64,000 nt of DNA from assembly GCA_019420465.1 (NCBI GenBank), contig JAHZHB010000119.1, positions 102,329 through 166,328 on the forward strand, written 5' to 3'. Positions 25,875 through 34,771 of the stretch are shown here, piece after piece. The notes beneath the pieces were generated by a model. That model had not been told where the DNA came from. It was given only the letters and a program-made list of their open reading frames with translations, and did not search any database. Position 1 is the first letter of the stretch. Every line of letters begins with the position of its first letter. Both the position numbers and the translations under genes were made by a program. This stretch comes from Lachnospiraceae bacterium. Lineage in GTDB: Bacteria > Bacillota > Clostridia > Lachnospirales > Lachnospiraceae.

Positions 25875-26900
25875 CTATCTCTGTACGCGTCCGGAAGCGT
25901 CTCCGCCTGCCAGTTTCTTTACTTCATCCAGAGATACCATATTAAAGTCTCCTTCAATAGAATGCTTCAAACAGGATGCCGCAACAGCAAATTCTATGCT
26001 GTCCTGTGACGAATAATTCATGAGGAGTGCTGCGATGAGTCCGCCGCCAAAACTGTCTCCACCGCCCACACGATCTACGATGTGCATTTTATATTTTTTT
26101 GAAAAGCAGTAGTCCTTACCATCATATAACATCGCAGACCACAGATTATCATTTGCGGAAATGGATTCCCTTAATGTGATAGCCACTTTTTCAAATCCAA
26201 ATCTGTCTGCAAGCTGTCTGGCCACTTCTTTGTATCCTTCGCGGTTAACCTCGCCTGCAGTCACATCTGTATTTGCCGCTTTGATTCCAAAAACATCTGC
26301 CGCATCTTCTTCATTCGCAATACACACATCCACGTATTTACACAGCTCGCCCATTACCTGGCCGGCCTTTTCTTTGCTCCAAAGCTTGTTGCGATAATTT
26401 AAGTCACAGGAGATCTTAACTCCGGCAGCTTTTGCAGCTTTGCAGGCTTCAAGACAGATTTCAGCAACCTGATCATTTAAAGCCGGTGTAATTCCTGTAA
26501 AATGAAACCAGCTGACCCCTTCAAAAATTTCTGTCCAGTTAAAATCTTCTCTGGATGCTGTGGCAATCGCTGAACCGGCCCTGTCATAAATTACCTTGGA
26601 CGGTCTTTGCGATGCACCTTTTTCCAGATAATAAATACCAACACGATCTCCGCCACGTGTAATTTTTGAAGTGTCCACACCATATTTTCTGAGTGCATTG
26701 ATTCCAGCCTGTCCGATTTCATGTTTTGGCATCTTTGTAACAAACACAGCATCAAATCCATAATTTGCCAGAGAAACTGCTACATTTGCTTCTCCACCTC
26801 CATATGTAGCCCCGTATGTATCGGTCTGCACAAAGCGATAATACCCTTCTGGTGCCAGACGAAGCATGATTTCTCCAAAGGTTACTACTTTCTTTCCCAT
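25875..26900 (-). CDS. kdgK: 2-keto-3-deoxygluconate kinase (PfkB family)
   Basis: 341 residues from MGKKVVTFGEIMLRLAP. AAGGAGG lies 9 nt upstream of that ATG, while upstream in-frame ATGs overlap the site. PfkB signatures: YGGGEANVAVSLANYG (about residues 31-46) and DRVGGGDSFGGG (about 285-296) with the catalytic Asp. It phosphorylates KDG to KDPG with ATP. The Shine-Dalgarno sequence overlaps the end of kdgA, 14 nt away, so the two are translationally linked. The next step is done by KdgA. A 5-dehydro-2-deoxygluconokinase-type substrate cannot be excluded, but adjacent KDPG aldolase makes KDG most likely. Confidence 0.9.
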   Translation of the reverse strand: MGKKVVTFGEIMLRLAPEGYYRFVQTDTYGATYGGGEANVAVSLANYGFDAVFVTKMPKHEIGQAGINALRKYGVDTSKITRGGDRVGIYYLEKGASQRPSKVIYDRAGSAIATASREDFNWTEIFEGVSWFHFTGITPALNDQVAEICLEACKAAKAAGVKISCDLNYRNKLWSKEKAGQVMGELCKYVDVCIANEEDAADVFGIKAANTDVTAGEVNREGYKEVARQLADRFGFEKVAITLRESISANDNLWSAMLYDGKDYCFSKKYKMHIVDRVGGGDSFGGGLIAALLMNYSSQDSIEFAVAASCLKHSIEGDFNMVSLDEVKKLAGGDASGRVQR

Positions 26901-26914
26901 AATATGCATCCTCC

Positions 26915-27553
26915 TTATGCTCTGCATTCTGTTGCCACAGTCACTGCTTCCCGTGCCAGCCGGCTGATCTCATCAAATTTGCCTTCTTTAACAAGACTTT
27001 CTCTGACCATCCAGCTGCCTCCGCAGGCTACGATTTTATCACATGACAGATATTCAGACAGATTATTCACATTCACACCTCCCGTTGGCATGAACAGCAA
27101 ACCCGGATACGGTGCCGCCAATGCTTTGATCGTATCAATACCGCCAAACTGTCCTGCCGGAAAGAATTTAACAATTTTCAAACCATGTTTTACTGCCTGC
27201 GCCACTTCTGAAGGTGTAACTGCACCTGGAAATACCGGTATCTGTCTTTCTGTACAATATCTGACAATTTCCGGATCAAATCCCGGGCTCACAATAAATC
27301 TGGCACCTGCTTTTACTGCTTTCTCTACCTGCTCCACCGTAAGAACAGTACCTGCCCCGACAAACATTTCCGGATAATTTGCAGTCATCAGACGAATCGC
27401 CTCTTCTGCAGCTGCTGTCCGAAAAGTAATTTCAGCGCAGGGAAGACCTCCCTCACATAAAGCTTTTGCCAAAGGCAATGCATCCCTGGCATCCTGCAAA
27501 ACCACAACGGGGATAACTCCCATTTTGCGTATCGTTTCTGCTACCGTACTCAT
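26915..27553 (-). CDS. kdgA: KDPG/KHG aldolase
   Basis: 212 residues from MSTVAETIRKMG, preceded by AGGAGG. Class I aldolase: Schiff-base Lys in LKIVKFFPA (about residue 127), catalytic Glu in CAEITFRT (about 41), and PTGGVN at the phosphate site. It splits 2-keto-3-deoxy-6-phosphogluconate to pyruvate and glyceraldehyde-3-phosphate. First gene of the kdgA-kdgK unit, transcribed from a strong promoter with an IclR-type operator downstream of it. Confidence 0.93.
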   Translation of the reverse strand: MSTVAETIRKMGVIPVVVLQDARDALPLAKALCEGGLPCAEITFRTAAAEEAIRLMTANYPEMFVGAGTVLTVEQVEKAVKAGARFIVSPGFDPEIVRYCTERQIPVFPGAVTPSEVAQAVKHGLKIVKFFPAGQFGGIDTIKALAAPYPGLLFMPTGGVNVNNLSEYLSCDKIVACGGSWMVRESLVKEGKFDEISRLAREAVTVATECRA

Positions 27554-27626
27554 GATAATCCTCCTTTTTTCTCTGTGCAGGACCCCCATCCCGCCGTTGT
27601 TTCAATTTCGTATTATGAAATGTATT

Positions 27627-27639
27627 TTCATATAGTGAA
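27627..27639. promoter_or_regulatory. IclR-type operator, kdgA side
   Basis: TTCATATAGTGAA lies about 14 nt past the -10 box of the kdgA promoter on the transcribed side, a position suited to repression. The same 13-mer in inverse orientation lies on the iclR side. Confidence 0.65.
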
Positions 27640-27652
27640 CCTCTTTGCTATT

Positions 27653-27680
27653 ATTATACATAAGAACTCGTTATTGTCAA
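27653..27680 (-). promoter_or_regulatory. Promoter of kdgA-kdgK
   Basis: Minus strand TTGACA (complement of 27675-27680), 16-nt spacer, TATAAT (complement of 27653-27658). Confidence 0.8.
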
Positions 27681-27746
27681 TGCCTGTTTTTCCATATTTC
27701 TTGCTTTTTTGAATATCGTATGCTAGAATAACTGCATTATATAAGT

Positions 27747-27759
27747 TTCACTATATGAA
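27747..27759. promoter_or_regulatory. IclR-type operator, iclR side
   Basis: TTCACTATATGAA, the reverse complement of the site at 27627, is inside a longer dyad TTTCACTATATGAAA. It lies after the iclR -10 box (TTGCTT 27701-27706, TAGAAT 27724-27729), suggesting autoregulation. Confidence 0.65.
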
Positions 27760-27785
27760 ACTCACATGATGTGGAGGAGTATATC

Positions 27786-28556
27786 ATGGAAACCAAAAAC
27801 CCGATTCAGGTATCCGAAAGAATTTTTGCAGTGATTGAAAGTCTGGCTGCCCATGGTGCTATGGGACTGCAGGAGCTTTCCACCCTGCTTTCCTTAAACA
27901 AAAGTACTGTCCACCGTATCCTGATGTCTCTGATCTGTCTCGGATATGTCCGTCAGGACACGACCTCTTTAAAATACAGCCTGAGTTTTAAATTCTGTAA
28001 TCTTTCCACTCAGATTCTTTCGCAAAATAATATGATTGACTTTGTCCATCCATTCTTAAAAGAACTCTCCGAATTTTCCGGGGAAACTGTACATTTAGTC
28101 GAACTGGATGACCTCAACGCCGTGTATATTGATAAAGTAGAAGCCACCAGTAATTCGATGCGTCTAGTATCACGTGTCGGAAAAACTATTCCTCTGTATT
28201 GCTCCGGTGTCGGCAAAGCTATGATGGCAGAAATGTCTGATCAGGAAATTCAGACCATATGGAACAGAAGTGAGATCATTAAATTTACCCCTTATACCAT
28301 CACCATCTACGAAGAACTGTTGCACCGCATTTCCGAAGTTCGTCAAAAAGGGTATGCCCTTGACAATGAAGAAAATGAAATCGGTGTTCGATGCCTTGCG
28401 GCCTGTCTGCACAGTTACGACAAAACACCTACCTATGCTATCAGTATTTCTGCACCCAAAGAAAGAATGGATGATGCAAGGATTTCAGCTCTTGCCGATA
28501 AACTTCTGGAAATAAAGCAGCAGATTGCAAAAAAAATGGGTGTCACCGAAGCATAG
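27786..28556 (+). CDS. IclR-family transcriptional regulator (KdgR-like)
   Basis: 256 residues from METKNPIQVSERIF; GGAGGAG lies 8 nt upstream of this ATG. N-terminal winged helix (ALQELSTLLSLNKSTVHRIL region, about 25-50) and C-terminal GAF-like IclR effector domain (YCSGVGKAMMAEM about 138-150, GYALDNEENEIGVRCLAA about 195-212). IclR proteins of the KdgR type bind KDG or related sugar acids and repress their catabolism. Divergent from kdgA-kdgK with two matching operators between. Its last 18 nt form one arm of the terminator of the convergent operon. Confidence 0.9.
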   Translation: METKNPIQVSERIFAVIESLAAHGAMGLQELSTLLSLNKSTVHRILMSLICLGYVRQDTTSLKYSLSFKFCNLSTQILSQNNMIDFVHPFLKELSEFSGETVHLVELDDLNAVYIDKVEATSNSMRLVSRVGKTIPLYCSGVGKAMMAEMSDQEIQTIWNRSEIIKFTPYTITIYEELLHRISEVRQKGYALDNEENEIGVRCLAACLHSYDKTPTYAISISAPKERMDDARISALADKLLEIKQQIAKKMGVTEA

Positions 28557-28572
28557 CCTGTGGTGACACCCA
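28529..28572 (-). terminator. Terminator of the ABC-methyltransferase operon, inside the end of iclR
   Basis: TGGGTGTCACC (28537-28547) pairs perfectly with GGTGACACCCA (28562-28572); on the minus strand an eight-T run follows. The left arm and the T-run are coding sequence for the last residues of IclR (KKMGVTEA). Confidence 0.85.
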
Positions 28573-28596
28573 CTAAACAATCAGCGGCAGATCTGA

Positions 28597-29634
28597 TCAT
28601 TTCAAAGTATACAGAGCGATCTCATCAGATTCCCTGTTTGCTGCTGCCAGTATATCTGTGCCATTCTTCTGATAAAACAGCACATTTGCAGCTCCGGCTC
28701 CTTCATCTATCTCAACAGTTTTCCATTTCCCATCCGCTGTTAAAATAAATGCAAGCAGTTTACGCTCTCCTTTTCTGTTTCCGACAAAAAAGGCTTTTTC
28801 TCCCTTATATTCTCCGACTGTAATTGCATGAAGAAATTCCAGTTTTTCCGGATATGTATATTCTTTTATGAACCCGTTTTCTGTATGCCTGTATAAATAT
28901 ACTGTATCTCCATGAAACGGAGATAATGCCAGCAGCCATTCCTGTGTAGCATTTCCGAAAGATGCGAGGGCAGCATCACTTGTCGGATCTTCTGTCAACT
29001 GTTCTATACGCCATATGGTTTCATTCTTTTTTGGCGGCTGAAATTTAAATACACCGCTGTCACATGTCACCAGGGCATACGCATCTGCACCGTCTACCTG
29101 AAAATATCCATGGTTACGCAGCATATTTTCTTTGATCACATCCATTTTTAATGTGTTCCCCTGATCATACACCGTTACATCCTCCGGCAGCTTTGCCGCA
29201 TAAACTTTTCCCGGTGAAGACCAGTCATCTTTATACTGATGACCGGATTTCAGTGTGCAGGCCAGAATATACCATCCATCTTCACCTTTCAGAATACCAA
29301 ATCGGTGTACAAAAGGAAGCTCAGCCAGTGTGCGAACCTTCCACTCTCCATTTTCAGCTGTTACAGATACAATCGATGCGCTGGCAGAATCGTTCGGCGA
29401 ATAAAATCTGTGGGTAGCCAGAAACTGACCTTCTTTTTCCGGAACAGGTACCAGACTCATAGCACCTCCCGGTTCATCCCATACAATATCCTTTAACATT
29501 CCCGTCCAGTCATATAAGCGGCACTGATTCACCTTTTCCGCTGCGACAAGCAGATATTCCTTTCCCTGATAAGGAAGCACAGCCAGAGAGTAACATTTTT
29601 CAAGCTGACCTATAACCTTTTTTTCTATTGACAT
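28597..29634 (-). CDS. Uncharacterised protein, probable beta-propeller
   Basis: 345 residues, no signal peptide or membrane helix. The sequence alternates short hydrophobic beta-strands with turns over its length, with repeated patterns of the type WKVRTLAELPFVHRFGI, EWLLALSPFHGDTVYLYR and KAFFVGNRKGERKLLAF, suggesting a six- or seven-bladed propeller. I do not recognise the family. It is the last gene of the operon with ulaG, FGGY kinase, the MttB-like protein and the ABC transporter, so a sugar-modifying or sugar-sensing role (epimerase, lactonase or lyase folds of this type exist) is possible but not shown. Confidence 0.6.
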   Translation of the reverse strand: MSIEKKVIGQLEKCYSLAVLPYQGKEYLLVAAEKVNQCRLYDWTGMLKDIVWDEPGGAMSLVPVPEKEGQFLATHRFYSPNDSASASIVSVTAENGEWKVRTLAELPFVHRFGILKGEDGWYILACTLKSGHQYKDDWSSPGKVYAAKLPEDVTVYDQGNTLKMDVIKENMLRNHGYFQVDGADAYALVTCDSGVFKFQPPKKNETIWRIEQLTEDPTSDAALASFGNATQEWLLALSPFHGDTVYLYRHTENGFIKEYTYPEKLEFLHAITVGEYKGEKAFFVGNRKGERKLLAFILTADGKWKTVEIDEGAGAANVLFYQKNGTDILAAANRESDEIALYTLK

Positions 29635-29646
29635 GTCTTTTCTCCT

Positions 29647-30750
29647 TTACAGGCATGATCTGTATGGAATATTCTGCGGTGCTTCAAAGCAGTCCTCAAA
29701 TCCTCTTCGATGATGATATGCCCTTTTTTCTTTATCCATAGGATATGTATATTTCCCTCCGACTTCCCAGAAGAACGGATGGAACTGATAATCCAGACGA
29801 TCCTTTTTCATTTCATACAGTACTTTTATTTCATTAACATCTGCCATAAAATTTGTCCAGACATCATAATGAATGGGAATAACTACTTTACAGCGAAGCG
29901 CCTCTGCCATGCGCAGAATATCACAGGAAGTCATTTTGTCCTGCATTCCTACCGGGTTTTCTCCGTAAGAACCAAATGCAACATCCACATCATAATCTTT
30001 TCCATGTTTTGCATAATAAATGGAATAATGGGAATCTCCACTGTGATAAATATTTCCACCTGGTGTTTTTACCAGATAGTTCACAGCCTTTTCATCCATA
30101 TCTGTCGGACAGATACCGGTCAGTTCTTCCCGGTCCGGTCCCTGGGAATCCGTGGTAACAATACATGTCCGGTCAAAAGAATCCAGCACAACAATCTCTA
30201 TATCTTTTATTTTTACGACATCTCCCGGACGAACAGTGACACACTGTTCGGCAGGCACACCCCATTTTTGCCATAGCTCTACTGACTTTTTCGGGCCGAT
30301 AAAAGGAACCGGTATGGTTTCTCCCTTTTCATTTGTTGTCGTCATTTTGCTCTGGATCACCTGTGCTGCATATTCCGCACTCATATGGTCCTGATGGTAA
30401 TGGGTTGCCAGCACCGCATCTACTTTTTTTATGGCAAACGGATCGATTACAAAAGGGATAGCCCGCAAATTCGGCTGCATGTTTCTGCACCCACACATGT
30501 TTGCCATCTGATGTCCTACCTTCATTTTTCCATCACCATGTGTACGTTTTCCATTTCCGCACCATAAATCAATAGAAATATTGGTATCCGCCGGCGTCTT
30601 TATCCAGATTCCTGTACACCCCAGCCACCACATGGCTACATTACCCGGTGCAACCTTTTCATTCTCAATCTCTTCATTCAGCCAGGTTCCCCATTCCGGG
30701 AATGTATTCATGATCCACTGTTCTCTTGTCATCTCGCTGATTTTACTCAT
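29647..30750 (-). CDS. ulaG: UlaG-like metallo-beta-lactamase-fold lactonase
   Basis: 367 residues, close to E. coli L-ascorbate-6-phosphate lactonase. Recognised blocks: [58 protein letters not shown] (metal-binding; E. coli has HDHNDH), [20 protein letters not shown] and [16 protein letters not shown]. UlaG opens the lactone ring of ascorbate-6-phosphate using Mn2+. There are no ula PTS genes here; instead there is an ABC transporter and an FGGY kinase, so the substrate may be a kinase-phosphorylated lactone. It overlaps the kinase gene by 8 nt, indicating translational coupling. Homology is strong; substrate identity is uncertain. Confidence 0.88.
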   Translation of the reverse strand: MSKISEMTREQWIMNTFPEWGTWLNEEIENEKVAPGNVAMWWLGCTGIWIKTPADTNISIDLWCGNGKRTHGDGKMKVGHQMANMCGCRNMQPNLRAIPFVIDPFAIKKVDAVLATHYHQDHMSAEYAAQVIQSKMTTTNEKGETIPVPFIGPKKSVELWQKWGVPAEQCVTVRPGDVVKIKDIEIVVLDSFDRTCIVTTDSQGPDREELTGICPTDMDEKAVNYLVKTPGGNIYHSGDSHYSIYYAKHGKDYDVDVAFGSYGENPVGMQDKMTSCDILRMAEALRCKVVIPIHYDVWTNFMADVNEIKVLYEMKKDRLDYQFHPFFWEVGGKYTYPMDKEKRAYHHRRGFEDCFEAPQNIPYRSCL

Positions 30751-32254
30751 TTTCTGCCTCCTTATGGTAATCCAGTGTATTCCACTGTCTTAGCTGCTTA
30801 TATAATTCCTGCATAGCCATTCTTTTTTTCCTATATGGCTCTTTCAGCAATACATTCGGCTCGTAATACTGTGCCGTTGTCATTACTTCTGTTGCTTCAA
30901 AGGCCTCCTGTACCGTCCTGTACCAACCCAGACCAGCTGCTGCCACCATCCATGCGCCTCTGGCTGTCGATTCGCTGTTTTCCAGATGATATATCTGTTT
31001 CTGATATATATCCGCCTGCAGCTGATTAATAGCCGTGTTATTTGTAAGGCCTCCACTGATCCCAATATGGTCTATCGATACATATTGTTGCACCTGTTCC
31101 ATCTGTTCCCGGATATCCATACAGATACTTTCCAGAAGCCCTTTCAACAAATTTTCACGGCTGGAAGAAAGCGAAAGATTAACAAACGCAGCTCTTACCG
31201 TATCTTCTGTATCATCTGCCTGTCTGCCCTGGAAATAAGGAAGTGCCATACAGGATTCGATTTCTCCGTAAAGATCCGTCAATGCCTGCTCAACCTTCTG
31301 GTACACTTTCTCTTCATTTCTATAGAAATTACGTAAAAACCAGTCAAAAGCTGAACAACAGGTCATACTGCTTGCTTCCAGTACATACTGTCCTTTTACC
31401 GAAGCACAGTTGCAGATCAGTCCTCTTTGCAGGTGATCCGGAACCTTATCAACAGCTGCCATCAGAAATGCTCCTGTGCCTGTTACGACAGACAACGTTC
31501 CTGGACTACATACACCCTGACCTATGGCAGCACATTGCTGATCACCACCTGCACTGATCACCGGGATACCTCCGGGCATACCGGCTTTCCTCGCCACGTC
31601 CTGCTTTAAAAAGCCATGAATTTCTCCCGGTTCTATAATATCGCACAGTTTTTCACGAGGGATCCCAAATATATCCATCAATGTTGGATCCCATTTGCGC
31701 ATTCGGATATTCATCAGATTGGAACGGCTGGCAAATGTTGTATCCGTACGGTACATACCTGTCAGTCTGTGCAGAATGTACTCCGGCACACTCAGAAAAT
31801 GTTCTGTTTTCTTATATATATCCGATGCCTCCTGCTTTATCCAGGTCATTTTGGCACCGGAAAAGATCGTATTTACAGGTGCTCCCGACAACCGGAATAT
31901 CTCTCCTGTATGCGCCTGCATCCGCTGACAGATCTGACTGTTTCTTGAATCCTGCCACATAATTGCCGGCATCAGTGCTTCGCCTTCACCATCCACCGGA
32001 AGTAACGAAGATCGCTGAGATGTTACTGCTATAGCTGCAAGTACCAGTTTTTTTTCACGTAAAACTTCTGCTACGGCCGTTAATATGATTTCACATGCCT
32101 GATCCCAGTCTGCAGCCGGTTGCTCTATTGTTACGGCATTGATGTGTCTGGCCATATAGCGGACCTGTTTTGTATACAGGCTACGCCCTCTGTCATCAAA
32201 AAGGATTCCACGCATACTGGATGTCCCTATGTCCAATATCAATATATATTCCAC
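30743..32254 (-). CDS. FGGY-family carbohydrate kinase
   Basis: 503 residues. N-terminal nucleotide/sugar site [24 protein letters not shown] (sugar contact), the catalytic Asp in [15 protein letters not shown] (about residue 235) and the ATP site [11 protein letters not shown] (about 400). FGGY kinases phosphorylate sugars and polyols such as xylulose, gluconate, glycerol or erythritol derivatives; the subgroup cannot be told here. It probably phosphorylates the sugar imported by the ABC transporter, or an oxidation product, before UlaG acts. It follows the MttB-like gene by 15 nt and overlaps ulaG. Confidence 0.9.
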   Translation of the reverse strand: MEYILILDIGTSSMRGILFDDRGRSLYTKQVRYMARHINAVTIEQPAADWDQACEIILTAVAEVLREKKLVLAAIAVTSQRSSLLPVDGEGEALMPAIMWQDSRNSQICQRMQAHTGEIFRLSGAPVNTIFSGAKMTWIKQEASDIYKKTEHFLSVPEYILHRLTGMYRTDTTFASRSNLMNIRMRKWDPTLMDIFGIPREKLCDIIEPGEIHGFLKQDVARKAGMPGGIPVISAGGDQQCAAIGQGVCSPGTLSVVTGTGAFLMAAVDKVPDHLQRGLICNCASVKGQYVLEASSMTCCSAFDWFLRNFYRNEEKVYQKVEQALTDLYGEIESCMALPYFQGRQADDTEDTVRAAFVNLSLSSSRENLLKGLLESICMDIREQMEQVQQYVSIDHIGISGGLTNNTAINQLQADIYQKQIYHLENSESTARGAWMVAAAGLGWYRTVQEAFEATEVMTTAQYYEPNVLLKEPYRKKRMAMQELYKQLRQWNTLDYHKEAENE

Positions 32255-32269
32255 GATTTATCCCTCCAC

Positions 32270-33781
32270 TTATGCAAAAGGATAATTGTCCGAATGGATA
32301 TCCTCCTGATATTCTTTCCATTCTTCCTCTGAGATCATACCTTTTTTGTAATAATACGTTCTGGCATCAGAAAGAATATCTTCCAGAGCCTGCTCTTTCT
32401 GTGCATCGAGCTGAGGAATCGCTGCCTTTTCCAGAATCTGTTCTGCCTTGGCCTGCGCCTTATCCAGTATAGTAGTTCTGCCTGTCTCTATCCAGTCTTC
32501 ATACGTCTGTCTGGAACCAACTGTCGGGATATAGCATTCTTCTCTCCAGTTTTCGAGCGTCTCATCGGTATTCATAAATGACCCTGGCATTGGCCCGATC
32601 TCCTGGATACTTTCAATAGCCATACCTTCTTCGCTTGTATCGATTCCTCTGAGCAATCGTTTTGTCATTCCTACTATATCGTCATCCATTACCGCTTTCA
32701 CCGGACTGCTGTAACGTTCTGCATACATACCACCCTGGAAGGAAATAACCGTAGAGCCGCTCAGAACCTGGGTCATAAGTGCTATGCTCTGTTCGTATCC
32801 TGCCTGATAATCTGCGGATTTTGCACTCGTCCACGATGCCGCATTGGACCAGCAGGGAACATGATAATGTCTCCAGTACTGATTAAATATCATATCCGTA
32901 TAGGAATTACCGATATCACCAAAGGCAGGTTTTCCTGTTGACATATCCGGTGTCATGATCATGCTGTTCATCCAGACTCTTGAGCCCGGTCGGGCTGCCT
33001 GTGCCATAATAAGTCCCGCCATACCTTCTGCGTTATTGGAAATGACTGATCCGGCTGCTCCCATAGGGCTTGTCAGGCCTCTTGTGGGACCTGCGGCAAA
33101 ATGAAATGGTAAACCGGCCTCCGTATAGTTAAATATCTGATCTGCCGTCTCCTCAAAATACGTTAATGGGGCTGCCGAATTGACAATCTGACATAAATCC
33201 ACCCCCATTACCTTTGCCATTTCTGTACTGAACCGATAGTTATCAAAGACAGTTCCCTCAATCTGCGCTTTTGTAGAAACACGGTATTTGGCAGCAACCG
33301 ATTCGAGCAGTTTCATACACTCTGGTACATGGGCAAATCCAAAGAAAGGAAAACAGTTTTGAAAATCCACATGGGGAAGTTTATCCAACAGGCGCAGATA
33401 ATCATAAAACTCCTTTCTTGTAGGTACATGTGCAGATTCTGTCTTCATGTCAAAAAAAGCGGTACCGCAGCCATTAATAAACTGTGTTGTTTTCCCCGGC
33501 TGTAGCTGCACATTATTTTTCTCATCTCTGGCTGAAACTGTAAAACCCTCCGGTGTCTGTGCAAGAGCCTGATCCACGATCTCTCTGTCAAAATACACAC
33601 GTTCTGAAGCTTCCTCGACACGGCAGCCGTAATTTTTTAAACACTGGCGCATTTTACTGCTTTTCACCACCACACCTGTCTCTTTGAGGACCGTATATAC
33701 TCCCTCTTTCAGGTTGTTAAAATCTGCTGCATTCAAAATATCGATATAGCCAAATGCACTGGCAGTACCACTTCTGCTCAT
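32270..33781 (-). CDS. MttB-superfamily (trimethylamine methyltransferase-like) protein, non-pyrrolysine
   Basis: 503 residues, the length of the family. Blocks typical of the superfamily: GFTVSARDEKNNVQL, HVDFQNCFPFFGFAHVP, GLPFHFAAGPTRGLTSPMGAAG, the late segment DYQAGYEQSIALMTQVLSG, KRLLRGIDTSEEGMA and the tail YEDWIETG. The frame is open, so no amber/pyrrolysine codon is used. Characterised non-Pyl relatives (MtgB, MtcB, MtpB) move a methyl group from quaternary amines to a corrinoid protein. None of the usual partners (corrinoid protein, RamA-like activase, methylamine permease) is adjacent; the gene sits between sugar ABC permease and FGGY kinase genes. A methylated sugar or another C1 reaction is possible; function is unknown. 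Confidence 0.88.
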   Translation of the reverse strand: MSRSGTASAFGYIDILNAADFNNLKEGVYTVLKETGVVVKSSKMRQCLKNYGCRVEEASERVYFDREIVDQALAQTPEGFTVSARDEKNNVQLQPGKTTQFINGCGTAFFDMKTESAHVPTRKEFYDYLRLLDKLPHVDFQNCFPFFGFAHVPECMKLLESVAAKYRVSTKAQIEGTVFDNYRFSTEMAKVMGVDLCQIVNSAAPLTYFEETADQIFNYTEAGLPFHFAAGPTRGLTSPMGAAGSVISNNAEGMAGLIMAQAARPGSRVWMNSMIMTPDMSTGKPAFGDIGNSYTDMIFNQYWRHYHVPCWSNAASWTSAKSADYQAGYEQSIALMTQVLSGSTVISFQGGMYAERYSSPVKAVMDDDIVGMTKRLLRGIDTSEEGMAIESIQEIGPMPGSFMNTDETLENWREECYIPTVGSRQTYEDWIETGRTTILDKAQAKAEQILEKAAIPQLDAQKEQALEDILSDARTYYYKKGMISEEEWKEYQEDIHSDNYPFA

Positions 33782-33823
33782 TTTGTTCCTCCTGTTCTTT
33801 TCTCTTATTTAGTAAACTGCTGC

Positions 33824-34771
33824 CTATCGTGTACCCTTTTTTCTGCTGGCCAGAAGAACTGCCAGAAACAGCACGATACCATATATGATTTTCTGTATAC
33901 TCTGTGAAATACCAAGAGCAGATAAAAGACCATCCAGAATAACCAGAACCAGAACACCTGCAACCGTTCCCACATAGCTTCCGGAACCGCCAAGCAGCGA
34001 AACACCACCAATTGCAACTGCAGAAACGGACTGCATCTGGTATGCATCACCCATACCCAGGTACAGCTGACTGATTCTTCCTGAACATACGATTCCTGCC
34101 AGTGCCGCAAATATTCCGCAGACTGCGTAGGCACTCACTCGAACCAGTTTTACATTAATACCGGAAAACAAAGCAACCGTATCGCTGTTTCCGATTGCGT
34201 ATAATTTTCTGCCGTACGGTGATTTTGCAATCAGGATAAAAAAGGCAACCGAAATAACGATCCAGAACAAAAACAACGGGGAAAATCCTAAAATGGATCC
34301 GCCTGCAAATGCTTTAAGTGCTGCCGGAGCCGTCCCGCCCGGTGTACCGCCGGTAATACCGACCAACAGGCCCTGAAAAATGATATTGGATGCCATCGTC
34401 ATAATAACAGGTGCAATACCGACACAGGCAATGCCGATACCATTAAATATTCCCATAAGGGCTCCCGCTATCAGTACAACCGGAATGGCAATCCACAGTT
34501 TAGCATCCTGTCCTCCCGTAATATTTGCCGTCATAAATGCGGCTATGGTAAACATCCACGGAATAGACAGATCCATACCCCCGGTCAGAACAACTGTCAT
34601 CTGTCCCATAGCCGTAATACCAAGAATGGATGCTGTGATCGACAAAATACGTAAATTGTTCGCATTCGCGTAACCCGGTCGTAATACAGAGACAAAAACC
34701 AACAGCAAAATTGCAATTACATATGTCATCACAATAGAAAAATTCTTTTTCAGAAAACCAGTAGCTGTCAT
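33824..34771 (-). CDS. Ribose-type ABC transporter permease (second)
   Basis: 315 residues with 8-10 membrane helices, RbsC/AraH family. GGMDLSIPWMFTIAAF (about 63-78) is the family's conserved intramembrane block, and AIGGVSLLGGSGSYVGTVAG (about 245-264) is the C-terminal one. With the adjacent permease it forms a heterodimeric pore. Its start overlaps the preceding permease stop by 4 nt (ATGA type). It faces the ATPase and lipoprotein encoded upstream. Confidence 0.92.
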   Translation of the reverse strand: MTATGFLKKNFSIVMTYVIAILLLVFVSVLRPGYANANNLRILSITASILGITAMGQMTVVLTGGMDLSIPWMFTIAAFMTANITGGQDAKLWIAIPVVLIAGALMGIFNGIGIACVGIAPVIMTMASNIIFQGLLVGITGGTPGGTAPAALKAFAGGSILGFSPLFLFWIVISVAFFILIAKSPYGRKLYAIGNSDTVALFSGINVKLVRVSAYAVCGIFAALAGIVCSGRISQLYLGMGDAYQMQSVSAVAIGGVSLLGGSGSYVGTVAGVLVLVILDGLLSALGISQSIQKIIYGIVLFLAVLLASRKKGTR

